Shown here piece after piece: positions 27,749 to 35,574 of a DNA stretch of 64,000 nucleotides. The DNA lies in the NCBI RefSeq assembly GCF_004103695.1, contig NZ_CP035280.1:1736001-1800000 (forward strand). Direction: 5' to 3'. Within the stretch, counting starts at the first letter, position 1, and every line of letters starts with the position of its first letter. The notes under the pieces were generated by a model. The model made no database searches and was not told the DNA's origin. It was given only the letters and a program-made list of their open reading frames with translations. The stretch comes from Clostridium sp. JN-9. Its GTDB lineage: Bacteria > Bacillota > Clostridia > Clostridiales > Clostridiaceae. A program made the position numbers and the translations under genes.

Positions 27749-29752
27749 TTAGCAGTTAAGCCCAATTTCGTTAGCACTCCAGATAGCATCCATTATATTA
27801 GCAGGTTGATATGCATCGCCAATTAAATACAAATCAGCGATTTTTCCATGAAGCCTGTTGTATAATTCCCTATCAGATTTAAAGCCAACAGCAATTGCAA
27901 TAGTGTCAGCTGATATATTCTGCTTTCTAAATTTATTGTCAATTAGCACAGCACCATCATCAGTTACTTCAAGTAACGATGTATTTACAATAGCTTTTAT
28001 ATCATATTTCTTAAGGAGATCTAAAAGCATAATTTTATTCATATGTGGAATTGGTTTTCCAGCATTTAATATACTGTCCTTTGCTTCAACAATTGTAACT
28101 TTTTTACCTTGTTTTGCAAGATAAAGAGCTGTTTCACATCCAACAAGTCCGCCGCCTACCATAAGTATATTTTCGCCGGCTTTCTTTGTTCCATTTAAAA
28201 GTTCAACTGCTGTTGCAACTTTATCTTTTTCTATGCCTGGTAATCTTAACCTAATTTCTTTTGCACCTGTTGCAATAATAACAATATCAGGTTTTTCTCT
28301 TTCTACTAGTTCTTCTGTTACTTTTGTATTGAAAACTACGTCAATTTTATGTTCTTTAATTTCATTTTTGTACCAAGCTATTAATCTTCTATCATCTGTT
28401 TTAAAATCAGGTACTGAACCTGGAATGACTTCCCCGCCTAATTCATTTGTACTTTCATAAATTGTAACTTTATGACCTCTCTTTGTAGAAGTTATAGCAG
28501 CTTCCATTCCTGCAACCCCCCCGCCAACTACAAGTACTTTCTTTGATTCAGAAGCAGGTTTTATTTCATAATATCTTTCTCTTCCAACAGCAGGGTTTAC
28601 TGCACAGCTTATTGGCTTTCCTTCAAATCCCCTTCCAAGGCATCCGGTATGGCAGCCAATGCAAGGACGAATTCTTTCAGGATGATTTGTAAGAACTTTT
28701 TTAGGCCAGTATGGATCTGTAAGAAGCGGTCTTCCAAGTCCAATCATATCAGCAGCATCTTCATCAAGAGCTCTTTCAGCATCCTCAGGTATTCCAAGTT
28801 TTCCTGCTACTATAACAGGAATATTTACAACTTTCTTCAATTCTTTAGTGTATGGAAGATATAATCCGCTTTTTTGATAAACAGGAGGATGAGACCAGTA
28901 CCATGCATCATATGTTCCTACATCTGTATTAAGTTCATCATATCCTGCTTTTTCAAGAATTTTTGCAGCTTCAAGTCCTTCTTTTAAATCACGTCCTTTT
29001 TCAACGTAATCTTCATCTGGAAGTCCACCTTGTCTCCAGTCTTTTATGCAGCTTTTAACGCTATATCTTAAGCCAACAGGGAAATCTTCTCCCACTGCAG
29101 CTTTGATTCCTTGTACTATTTCTATAGGTAGTTCAAGTCTTCCTCGTAAATCTCCACCATATTTGTCTGTCCTTCTATTGAATATTGAAAGTGTAAATTG
29201 ATCAAGTAGGTATCCTTCATGTACTGCATGTATTTCCACGCCATCAAATCCAGCTTTTTTTGCAATAGCAGCACTTTCAATAAACTTTTGTACTACCCAT
29301 TCTACTTCTGAAGTTGTAAGTGCCCTGCAGGTAACAGTTGGGTCCCAATAATTTGGAATATCTGAAGCAGAAACAGGCTGAGCTGCTAAAAGTGTTCCAG
29401 GTGCGCCACTTCGTCCAAAGCCCATTGTTAACTGTAAAAATATTTTTGAGCCATAAGCATGAACTCGTTCTGTCATTTCTGAAGAAGTCATTAAAAACCT
29501 TCCAGGGTTTACTGAGACAGTTGGAATTATACCAGGTACAACTTTGTCCAGTTCGTTTTCAACTTTTGTAATACTGGTAATAATAAGACCTGTACCACCT
29601 TTGGCTCTTTCTACATAGTAGTCAACAGCCCTTTGATTATAGCATCCTTCATTATCAACAAGTCCAAAAGCTCCCATAGGTGCCATTGAAATCTTGTTTT
29701 TTACTTCCACCTTACCTATTTTAATAGGTTTAAACAAAGAATCATTTTTCAA
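27749..29752 (-). CDS. Enoate reductase-type NADH:flavin oxidoreductase (2,4-dienoyl-CoA reductase family)
   Basis: 667 aa from a TTG at 29752, preceded by AGGGGG; an ATG at 29773 is before that site and is rejected. This gives the length of the Clostridium tyrobutyricum enoate reductase. Domains: N-terminal old-yellow-enzyme barrel (FMN), cluster motif CIGCHTGC with a further Cys (SCAVNP) for a [4Fe-4S] centre, then an FAD/NAD(P) two-Rossmann region (VVGGGVAGMEAA; MVGGGLVGCETAL). Such enzymes reduce the C=C bond of 2-enoates or cinnamate-like acids in amino acid fermentation. Substrate cannot be read from the sequence. Single gene. Confidence 0.9.
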   Translation of the reverse strand: MKNDSLFKPIKIGKVEVKNKISMAPMGAFGLVDNEGCYNQRAVDYYVERAKGGTGLIITSITKVENELDKVVPGIIPTVSVNPGRFLMTSSEMTERVHAYGSKIFLQLTMGFGRSGAPGTLLAAQPVSASDIPNYWDPTVTCRALTTSEVEWVVQKFIESAAIAKKAGFDGVEIHAVHEGYLLDQFTLSIFNRRTDKYGGDLRGRLELPIEIVQGIKAAVGEDFPVGLRYSVKSCIKDWRQGGLPDEDYVEKGRDLKEGLEAAKILEKAGYDELNTDVGTYDAWYWSHPPVYQKSGLYLPYTKELKKVVNIPVIVAGKLGIPEDAERALDEDAADMIGLGRPLLTDPYWPKKVLTNHPERIRPCIGCHTGCLGRGFEGKPISCAVNPAVGRERYYEIKPASESKKVLVVGGGVAGMEAAITSTKRGHKVTIYESTNELGGEVIPGSVPDFKTDDRRLIAWYKNEIKEHKIDVVFNTKVTEELVEREKPDIVIIATGAKEIRLRLPGIEKDKVATAVELLNGTKKAGENILMVGGGLVGCETALYLAKQGKKVTIVEAKDSILNAGKPIPHMNKIMLLDLLKKYDIKAIVNTSLLEVTDDGAVLIDNKFRKQNISADTIAIAVGFKSDRELYNRLHGKIADLYLIGDAYQPANIMDAIWSANEIGLNC

Positions 29753-29850
29753 ACAACTTACCCCCTCATACAATTTGTTTTTGTAAAGCTTTTTACACTT
29801 TTTGAATAAATATAAGTTATTAAATGAAAATAGAAACTTTAAAGTTATAA

Positions 29851-29880
29851 TAGTTAAAGGAAATTTCCTATTAGTTAAAG
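29851..29880. promoter_or_regulatory. Direct repeats around a palindrome upstream of the enoate reductase
   Basis: TAGTTAAAG occurs at 29851 and again at 29872, 21 bp (two helical turns) apart, flanking the palindrome AGGAAATTTCCT (29858-29869). It may be a regulator site; there is no other evidence. Confidence 0.3.
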
Positions 29881-30029
29881 TGTACTACTAAAAACGGCAC
29901 AATGTTAAATGCCATATTTTAATGAATTATACAATTTAAAGCTATATAGTTACAACTCATAAACAAATTATATAAAGTAAACGATTTTTCTGGATATTAT
30001 TTAATTATGCGAGCTTTTGATGAATATAA

Positions 30030-31658
30030 TCAAACATTTTTTGATTTACCATTTATAATATATTCCAGGTCTAAAATCACATTAAAGTCCTTTAGCAGCT
30101 CAGTTCTATGCGTTACTAATATTACTGTTTTATCACTAGTTAAATATTTTAAGTTGTTTTGAATCTGCTTTTCCAAATTCAAATCCAAGGCTGCAGTAGG
30201 CTCATCAAAAATTAAGATTTCTGAATTTTTAAGAAGTGCTCTAGCCATGCATATTCTCTGCATTTGTCCAACTGATAAATTAGAAAGTGATATTTTTTTA
30301 TTAAAACTTCCTATTTCAGACACCTTCATTGCATCAGCTATTTTATTTAAGAATGTTCTTTTTATTGGTGAATTCAATACTAAATTTTCTTCAAGAGTTC
30401 CGTCAAAAATAAATGGAACTTGTTCTTGTATAGAGATCATAGAATATAAAGATGATATATTAACATCTCTTATGTCAATATCATTAATTAATATCTGGCC
30501 GCTATTTGCAGGATACATTCCAAGCAGTAATTTTAAAAATGTACTTTTACCACATCCGCTTTTACCAACAATGCCCACATGATCTCCCTTATTTATCTTA
30601 AAATTAAAGTCTTTGAAAATTAATTTATTAGGTTCATACCCAAATGACATATTTTTAAATTCTATAGATTTAAAATTACTTATGTTTATTTTACCGGTAT
30701 CTTTTATTATATTTAACTCTAAAAAATCAATAATTCTGTCACTGACTGCTAAAGATGTCTGCAATCCTAAATTATAATCTGATAAATTAGATAGTGGTTC
30801 ATATATATTTGACATATATGTATAGAATGCTATAAGTGCACCTAAAGAAAGCTGCCTCTTTGTTATTAATATGCTGCCATAGGTTAATATTAAAATTGGT
30901 AATAGTGAAGTAATTAATCTGGTTAATCCTGAACCTAAATTATTATAAAATAGATTCTTTTTCACATATTTAAAATGGCTGTCCAGCTTATTTTTGAAGA
31001 TTTTTGTCATAAATGATTCCATCTTGAACACTTTTATTGTGTCTACAGCTTGTAATTTTTCCTCAGCATCTTTCATTACCATTCCGAAATTTTCCCGCTC
31101 ACTTTTGCTGGTCTTCCTTAATTTTTTATTTAAATGATTAAACCAGACAATATAGATAGGCAATATTGATAGTGTAATTATAGTAAGCTTTACATTTAAG
31201 CTTAAAAGAACACATACTACAATTATTAAATTTACTATATTTGAAAACAGCATAGGCATTCCAATAACAATATTTTGCGCTGCTATACTTGTATCGTCCA
31301 TTATCATGGCTAATATTTCGCCAATACTTTTATTATCAAAAAAAGATTTAGGCTTTACCAAAGCTGATTCAAACATTTTTAGCCGTAAATAATTTACAGA
31401 TTCAAGCCTTAATTTATGCCAATAGTAGTTTTCAATCTTCAATATAATTACATGCAATATTGTAATTATAAATAACATTTCAGATATACTTATTACTTTA
31501 TTGATATTATTATTATAAGTAATTGTATCTATCAAATCTTTAATTAAAAAAGGAATATAGGCTGATACTGATATTTCAACAGAAATCAAGATACATATAA
31601 ATATTTGTTTCTTTTTAAACCCGGAAAATAATTCATATAATTTATTATTTTTAAACAT
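30030..31658 (-). CDS. ABC exporter half-transporter (membrane and ATPase domains fused)
   Basis: 542 aa. Residues 1-310: six membrane helices; residues 330-542: ATPase with Walker A GKSGCGKS, signature LSVGQ (canonical LSGGQ with one change), Walker B ILIFDEPTAAL and H-loop VTHR. There is no N-terminal C39 peptidase domain. It is an MDR/lipid/peptide-type exporter and would work as a dimer. Six bases upstream ends a 24-codon gene whose last codons contain this gene's ribosome binding site (GTGAGGTAA), so the two are translationally coupled; the peptide is the obvious candidate cargo or regulator. Confidence 0.88.
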   Translation of the reverse strand: MFKNNKLYELFSGFKKKQIFICILISVEISVSAYIPFLIKDLIDTITYNNNINKVISISEMLFIITILHVIILKIENYYWHKLRLESVNYLRLKMFESALVKPKSFFDNKSIGEILAMIMDDTSIAAQNIVIGMPMLFSNIVNLIIVVCVLLSLNVKLTIITLSILPIYIVWFNHLNKKLRKTSKSERENFGMVMKDAEEKLQAVDTIKVFKMESFMTKIFKNKLDSHFKYVKKNLFYNNLGSGLTRLITSLLPILILTYGSILITKRQLSLGALIAFYTYMSNIYEPLSNLSDYNLGLQTSLAVSDRIIDFLELNIIKDTGKINISNFKSIEFKNMSFGYEPNKLIFKDFNFKINKGDHVGIVGKSGCGKSTFLKLLLGMYPANSGQILINDIDIRDVNISSLYSMISIQEQVPFIFDGTLEENLVLNSPIKRTFLNKIADAMKVSEIGSFNKKISLSNLSVGQMQRICMARALLKNSEILIFDEPTAALDLNLEKQIQNNLKYLTSDKTVILVTHRTELLKDFNVILDLEYIINGKSKNV

Positions 31659-31664
31659 TTTATA

Positions 31665-31739
31665 TTACCTCACATAATAGCAATTGTTACACTTACTGAC
31701 AGATAGACCTGTAGAATTAGGCGATATGCCATAGTTCAT
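31665..31739 (-). CDS. 24-aa peptide gene coupled to the ABC exporter
   Basis: ATG at 31739 follows GAGGAGAG at about 10 nt; 24 codons encode a peptide starting MNYGISPNSTGLSVS and ending KCNNCYYVR, stop TAA at 31665. The CNNC pair, Gly/Ser/Asn-rich core and short length are those of a small processed or leaderless peptide, though no known family is recognised and no modifying enzyme gene lies beside it. A 21-bp inverted repeat (31771-31791) covers the expected promoter. The alternative is a leader peptide that regulates the exporter by translation attenuation. Confidence 0.6.
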   Translation of the reverse strand: MNYGISPNSTGLSVSKCNNCYYVR

Positions 31740-32081
31740 ACCAGTACTCTCCTCTAATGTTTTTGTTAATATAATACACTAATTGTATTATATACATAAT
31801 TATTCTACAACTTTTGGGTAAGTCCCTCTTTTTCATTAAAATAAATAGTTACTAAATATTAGAACTTAATTATATTAACTTACAGATTAATATAATATTT
31901 CATTTTGATACATAATATGGTACATTAATATGAATAATACACCGTGCATTATTTCTACGAGCATATAAAATGATATTTCTGCAGAATATCTAAAATAGTT
32001 ATAGATAATGTGTATACATTGCGGTTGTAACTAAAATTCACCAAATTCCAATATAATAATATTTTTAATGCGGAGGTTTAT
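31740..32081. other. 342-nt divergent intergenic region
   Basis: AT-rich region between the peptide/ABC operon (minus) and the secreted-protein gene (plus). Holds the 21-bp inverted repeat at 31771-31791, a near-palindrome GATATTTCTGCAGAATATC at 31972-31990, and the ribosome binding site GCGGAGG before 32082. I saw no further gene. Confidence 0.6.
31771..31791. promoter_or_regulatory. 21-bp inverted repeat, probable operator of the peptide/ABC operon
   Basis: Arms ATAATACA and TGTATTAT are perfect complements, spacer CTAAT. On the minus strand it sits 30-50 nt before the peptide's ribosome binding site and contains possible -10 hexamers, so a bound repressor would block transcription. The form resembles sites of GntR/YtrA-type regulators, but no such gene is in the window. 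Confidence 0.55.
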
Positions 32082-33035
32082 ATGAATAAAAATATAATAA
32101 AAAAAATATCATGTTCTTTAATTTTATTCTCCCTGGTATCCTCATGTCTAAAAACCAATACCTTTGTACATGCTGAAGAAGTAAAAAATTCAAAAGAACA
32201 AACTGAAACAATATCAAAACCAGAAATAAATTCTGCTAAAATTGATTATATAGCTGAAATGAAATCAAAAATTAATAAAAACAATCAAGGTACAATAACA
32301 AGTGATACAGAGAAATATGTTGAATTTACAGAATATAAGGATGATAAGAATGTTTCTGGTAAAAGGATACAAATAAAAGAATATGATAAAGCTGGATATT
32401 TAAAACAGGTAAAATCAGAAGCAGCAAAAGCATTTTCTGATAAAATATATAATATGAGTTCAGTTAATTTATTATCAAATGGCACATCTGTAACTCCTGG
32501 ACCTGTAACAAGTTGGCTAAGGACCTCATTACAAGTGACAAGCTTTGGTACTGGTACTGGTTATGTTGATGTTGATGGATTTTTTGAGTGGTTAAGTGCA
32601 CCACATTTTACTATGACAGATGCGGTAGCTCTCGCTCATGATTCTAATAGTGCTTTTCCTGTTGAAAATCTTTTCTGTGAAGTTGGGTTTCCACAGGAGA
32701 CAGTAAATGGTACTCGTGTTTATCCAGACAAATATATAGATCAAACATATGCCTCAAGTGGTTATCAATCAAATGGAGTAACTGGTTCAGGCTTCACTTT
32801 TAGCATGGAGGGTGCTTATGCGCTTGATTATTTTCCTTATGGTTATATGCATGCTAAAGCTATAAGAACAAATTATCAGACGACAGCGAGTACAGTGTGC
32901 TTTGCCTATGGTCATTCACAATATGGAATTAGTGTTAACCCGCAAATAACATTTCCAGGAGGAGCCTCAATTGTGATAAAGCCTACATTACAAGTAGACT
33001 CTGTTAGTGTACAAACTGTAGCGACAGGCTTCTAA
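32082..33035 (+). CDS. Secreted protein of unknown function (module A)
   Basis: 317 aa. Signal peptide: KKISCSLILFSLVSSC up to about residue 31 (VHAEE), cleaved near HA-EE. Residues 32-110 are charged and probably a propeptide-like or linker segment; 120-317 is Gly/Ser/Thr/Tyr-rich and looks beta-structured, with two Cys (LFCEVG, TVCFAYG). It has no sorting signal. I do not recognise it. The gene is divergent from the peptide/ABC operon and followed by its own terminator and by a small membrane protein gene. A bacteriocin, toxin or enzyme inhibitor are all possible. Confidence 0.75.
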   Translation: MNKNIIKKISCSLILFSLVSSCLKTNTFVHAEEVKNSKEQTETISKPEINSAKIDYIAEMKSKINKNNQGTITSDTEKYVEFTEYKDDKNVSGKRIQIKEYDKAGYLKQVKSEAAKAFSDKIYNMSSVNLLSNGTSVTPGPVTSWLRTSLQVTSFGTGTGYVDVDGFFEWLSAPHFTMTDAVALAHDSNSAFPVENLFCEVGFPQETVNGTRVYPDKYIDQTYASSGYQSNGVTGSGFTFSMEGAYALDYFPYGYMHAKAIRTNYQTTASTVCFAYGHSQYGISVNPQITFPGGASIVIKPTLQVDSVSVQTVATGF

Positions 33036-33072
33036 ATACCTATATGATATTTGTAAAAATATTATAAATTTT

Positions 33073-33122
33073 AAACTCAATTAATAGTTGCTACGTGTAA
33101 AAGTTAATTGAGTTTGATTTTT
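33073..33122 (+). terminator. Terminator of the secreted-protein gene
   Basis: AAACTCAATTAA (33073-33084) pairs with TTAATTGAGTTT (33104-33115), then GATTTTT. Confidence 0.85.
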
Positions 33123-33301
33123 AATACATTTCTATTTAAAATAGATATTAGGTTAATTTGCAAACATTGTTATTATACACTATAGTATATAATAACTGTT
33201 TCTTTTATTGAAAAGAACCATCTATAAAAAACATGAAGATTTATTATGTTAAGTGAGTCTAGAAAAGTCAATCGTTATATGAGGTAGGAGTGATATATTA
33301 A

Positions 33302-33781
33302 ATGAAACTTAAGGCCAGCAAAATTGTTATAATAATCGGACTAATGATAATTTCTTTATTATTAAATGTTTTTCAGTATATTAAATTTAAAAATTATAAA
33401 AATCAATGCCAGATTAATGCTGATAATGAATTTAATATAGCTATGCAGTACATTTCTGTTGGCATTGAAAAGCTTAAAACAAAAGAAATTGACCAAACTG
33501 CAGCAATAGCTCAATTATCATCAGGTACTAGCAAATCAGTTACAATATATCCATTGACTTCTTATTATAAAAAGAATCCCCTTTTAAAAAATACTCTTTG
33601 GGAATTTAACAATAATATAACTAATAAAATGAATATTAGAGATGTAGTTGAAAAAAATGATCTATCAATTTTATTACCTACTTTAAATGCGGTAATGAAT
33701 AACCCACTAAGTGAGAGTGAAACAAAAAAATTAGATTATTTAGTGAAAAAGTATACCGTTATAGGATCGACATTGCAATAA
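33302..33781 (+). CDS. Membrane-anchored small protein (module A)
   Basis: 159 aa. N-terminal KLKASK followed by one hydrophobic helix (residues 8-27), then a helical extracytoplasmic domain. Ribosome binding site TAGGAGTGAT. No Cys-rich or enzymatic motif. It follows the 317-aa secreted protein with its own leader and terminator. A possible immunity or receptor protein for that product, by position and topology only. Confidence 0.7.
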   Translation: MKLKASKIVIIIGLMIISLLLNVFQYIKFKNYKNQCQINADNEFNIAMQYISVGIEKLKTKEIDQTAAIAQLSSGTSKSVTIYPLTSYYKKNPLLKNTLWEFNNNITNKMNIRDVVEKNDLSILLPTLNAVMNNPLSESETKKLDYLVKKYTVIGSTLQ

Positions 33782-33821
33782 GAGCATCTTCAAGTAAATC
33801 CAATTACGAGTATTTTTACAT

Positions 33822-33852
33822 CTCTTAACTACTGAGTTAAGAGGCTTTTTTT
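33822..33852 (+). terminator. Rho-independent terminator
   Basis: CTCTTAACT / AGTTAAGAG perfect 9-bp stem, ACTG loop, followed by GCTTTTTTTG. Confidence 0.92.
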
Positions 33853-33859
33853 GTATAAA

Positions 33860-34038
33860 GAAGACCACCTGCTATGCAGGTGTGTTCACAAAAGCTTAAG
33901 CGGTGAGCAAAAAAAGACCTTATTTGGTATAATAGATATGGTTTTGTCGACCAATTCAAAACTAAAGGAGGGCTTTCCAAATGGACAGTAACAGTTTAAC
34001 TCATACAAAGTGGAAGGTAAATAGAAACAAAAGTTGTT
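33860..34038 (+). mobile_element. IS200/IS605-type left-end remnant with truncated tnpA start
   Basis: After the hairpin CACCTGCTATGCAGGTG (near 33868) and the AAGCTTAAGCGGTGAGC stretch typical of IS200/IS605 left ends comes GGAGGG and an ATG at 33980 encoding MDSNSLTHTKWK, which matches the conserved start of IS200-type TnpA (M-D-x-N-S-L-x-H-T-K-W). The frame then departs and stops at 34038 (..VNRNKSC). So only the left end and about 12 codons survive. Confidence 0.7.
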
Positions 34039-34065
34039 AACTCTGCTTCCAACCTTTGTAAGTGA

Positions 34066-34530
34066 TCAGAATGCCTCACAAAACATCACAACTCAATTTC
34101 AAAAAGTTTTACTGCATCCTCAACTTTTATACTATCCATGTCATCCAGCCTGTCTATGTATTTAAAGATACTTTTGCTTATTTTAATTTTATAATCAACA
34201 TCTTTAACTGTTTGAATCAGTTCTTTTACTTTATAGGTTTCAATCTTGCAATGGAAAATGGACAGAATTTTGAAATACAATAAATTCAACACTACGTCAT
34301 GAGTTTTTCCCATTCCTTATATGTACTTATCTTTTCACATATTAAATCATTAAATCTATGAAAGAAGTTAATGCTTCATTCATTTCCTTAGTCTGGAATA
34401 AACTGTTAATTTCATAAAACCTATCCCTTATGAAATTAATGAATGTTTCAGAATCCTTGGCATTATTTTCAAGCTCTATTTCAAACAATATTCTAAAAAA
34501 CAAATTCCATTAAAATTCATTGTTTATTAT
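34066..34530 (-). pseudogene. Decayed duplicate of the 3' end of the RelA/SpoT-domain gene
   Basis: Bases 34084-34530 match 35575-36122 (the 3' part of the next large minus-strand gene) at roughly 90% identity by eye, apart from an internal deletion of about 100 bases and several frame breaks. The small open frame 34086-34313 is its last 75 codons (ends VEDAVKLFEIEL against VEDAVKLFEIEI). ATGCCTCACAAAA at 34070 corresponds to the left arm of the hairpin after the intact gene. The 5' two-thirds are missing, replaced by the 34.6-35.5 kb segment. Confidence 0.88.
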
Positions 34531-34580
34531 ATGTTTAAATTTTCGATATGATAAGTTTTCAATATCAATTTTAGCAAAAT

Positions 34581-34599
34581 TGTTAAATAATGTTTAACA
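34581..34599. promoter_or_regulatory. Inverted repeat upstream of a consensus promoter
   Basis: TGTTAAA (34581-34587) and TTTAACA (34593-34599), 7-bp arms, 5-nt spacer, ending six bases before the -35 box at 34605. Placed as an activator or repressor site. Confidence 0.45.
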
Positions 34600-34604
34600 A
34601 ACTG

Positions 34605-34632
34605 TTGACATGTACTATAAGTGTTATATAAT
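34605..34632 (+). promoter_or_regulatory. Consensus sigma-A promoter of module B
   Basis: TTGACA at 34605-34610, 16-nt spacer, TATAAT at 34627-34632. This is the best consensus promoter I found in the window; it drives the interrupted secreted-protein gene at 34702. Confidence 0.8.
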
Positions 34633-34701
34633 GTTATTAAAGTAATAATTTATGTGTACACATATAATTACTTCAAATTTATATATAAGGGAGATGTCTT
34701 A

Positions 34702-35130
34702 ATGTTTAAAAAGAGAGGTTCTTTAGTCAAAAAAATAGTTGTTGCGTTAGTGATTCCTATTATGACTTTTGGTACTATCGTTTTCAGTAAGCCATCTTTA
34801 GTTAGTGCTGCTCAAATAACCCCAAAAGTGGTTGCTCCATATCCTGTTCATTGAACTCATGCTATGATTTCATCTGGGCCTGCACTATGTTATAACAATA
34901 ATGAATCTCAACTGTTATATTCAGGCGGAGTATATACATGCAAATATTGCGGGGATCTTTTCTTCTGTGAAGGATATCCTCATTTAGGTGGCTCAATAGG
35001 CTATTATTATGATGAAGTAGCAACTTACAGTTACTATGCAGAAGTATACAGCGTATTCGTAAATCCTTCTGGGATAATGTATACATCATCATCTTCTTTA
35101 CCTGGTTTTTCATTCTACAGTGCTTCATAA
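34702..35130 (+). pseudogene. Secreted Cys-containing protein interrupted by an in-frame TGA (module B)
   Basis: ATG at 34702 with AGGGAG; a clear signal peptide (KKRGSLVKKIVVALVIPIM ... VSAA) then APYPVH and TGA at 34852-34854. The same frame continues without further stops for 91 codons (THAMISSGPALCYN..., with CKYCGDLFFCEG) to TAA at 35130. TGG to TGA is a single change and gives PVHW. It is either a recent nonsense mutation, a sequencing error, or, less likely, recoding; I found no good selenocysteine insertion hairpin after the TGA. Full product would be about 142 aa, secreted, with CxxC-type cysteines, function unknown. Confidence 0.75.
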
Positions 35131-35165
35131 GTTAAAAAATTGTAAATATAAAAGAGAGGTAAGCT

Positions 35166-35516
35166 ATGAAATTTAATAAGAAATTATTTCTTATAATAGC
35201 ATTAATTGCAATGAGCATTGGACTTATATTTATGTTTACTGAAACAATTAGCCCTAGAAATGATATAGTGCAGGTAAGTCTTGAGAAAAGCGATTTTATT
35301 CAAATAACGAAAACTGAAAAAAATAATAACTATTATGTCTCTTTTAAAAATGACAATAAGCAAATGGAACTAACCTGTACAAAGGAACAATACGATTTTA
35401 TGATAAACGGTCGGCCTCTTTATATACTTTATAGAAAGAATTTTTTTAACAGAACTAAAGGTAAAGTTTTAAAAGTTGATAATATACCAATAGATAATTC
35501 AAATAGAGGAATATAA
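35166..35516 (+). CDS. Small membrane-anchored protein (module B)
   Basis: 116 aa with ribosome binding site AGAGAGGT. One N-terminal membrane helix (residues 6-25), then about 90 extracytoplasmic residues, beta-rich (YYVSFKNDNKQMELTC). Lies 35 nt after the interrupted secreted gene and is probably co-transcribed from the 34605 promoter. The pair repeats the layout of module A (secreted product plus small anchored protein). No family recognised. Confidence 0.72.
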   Translation: MKFNKKLFLIIALIAMSIGLIFMFTETISPRNDIVQVSLEKSDFIQITKTEKNNNYYVSFKNDNKQMELTCTKEQYDFMINGRPLYILYRKNFFNRTKGKVLKVDNIPIDNSNRGI

Positions 35517-35532
35517 TTTCTTCAAAGTTTAG

Positions 35533-35568
35533 ATGCCTTACAAAAACTGCTCCAGTTTTGTAAGGCAT
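35533..35568. terminator. Hairpin between convergent genes
   Basis: ATGCCTTACAAAAACTG (35533-35549) pairs with CAGTTTTGTAAGGCAT (35553-35568), about 16 bp with one bulged A. T-tracts are short, so it may act as an RNA 3' end stabiliser. Confidence 0.65.
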
Positions 35569-35574
35569 AAAATA

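Noticed and set aside
29753-29773. ATG at 29773 as start of the enoate reductase
   Set aside because: The ribosome binding site AGGGGG lies between it and the TTG at 29752; only the TTG start leaves a usable site and gives family length.
31771-31791. Inverted repeat as terminator
   Set aside because: AT-only arms would form a weak hairpin and no T-run follows; position over a promoter fits an operator.
34062-34283. Plus-strand open frame across the duplicated RelA/SpoT fragment, and a like one at 35533-35772
   Set aside because: Both are shadows of the same minus-strand coding sequence; they share identity only because the DNA is duplicated, and have no ribosome binding site.
34852-34854. 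TGA read as selenocysteine
   Set aside because: I found no stem-loop of SECIS type in the 40 bases after the TGA, and the neighbouring residues are not a redox site. A Trp-to-stop change is simpler.
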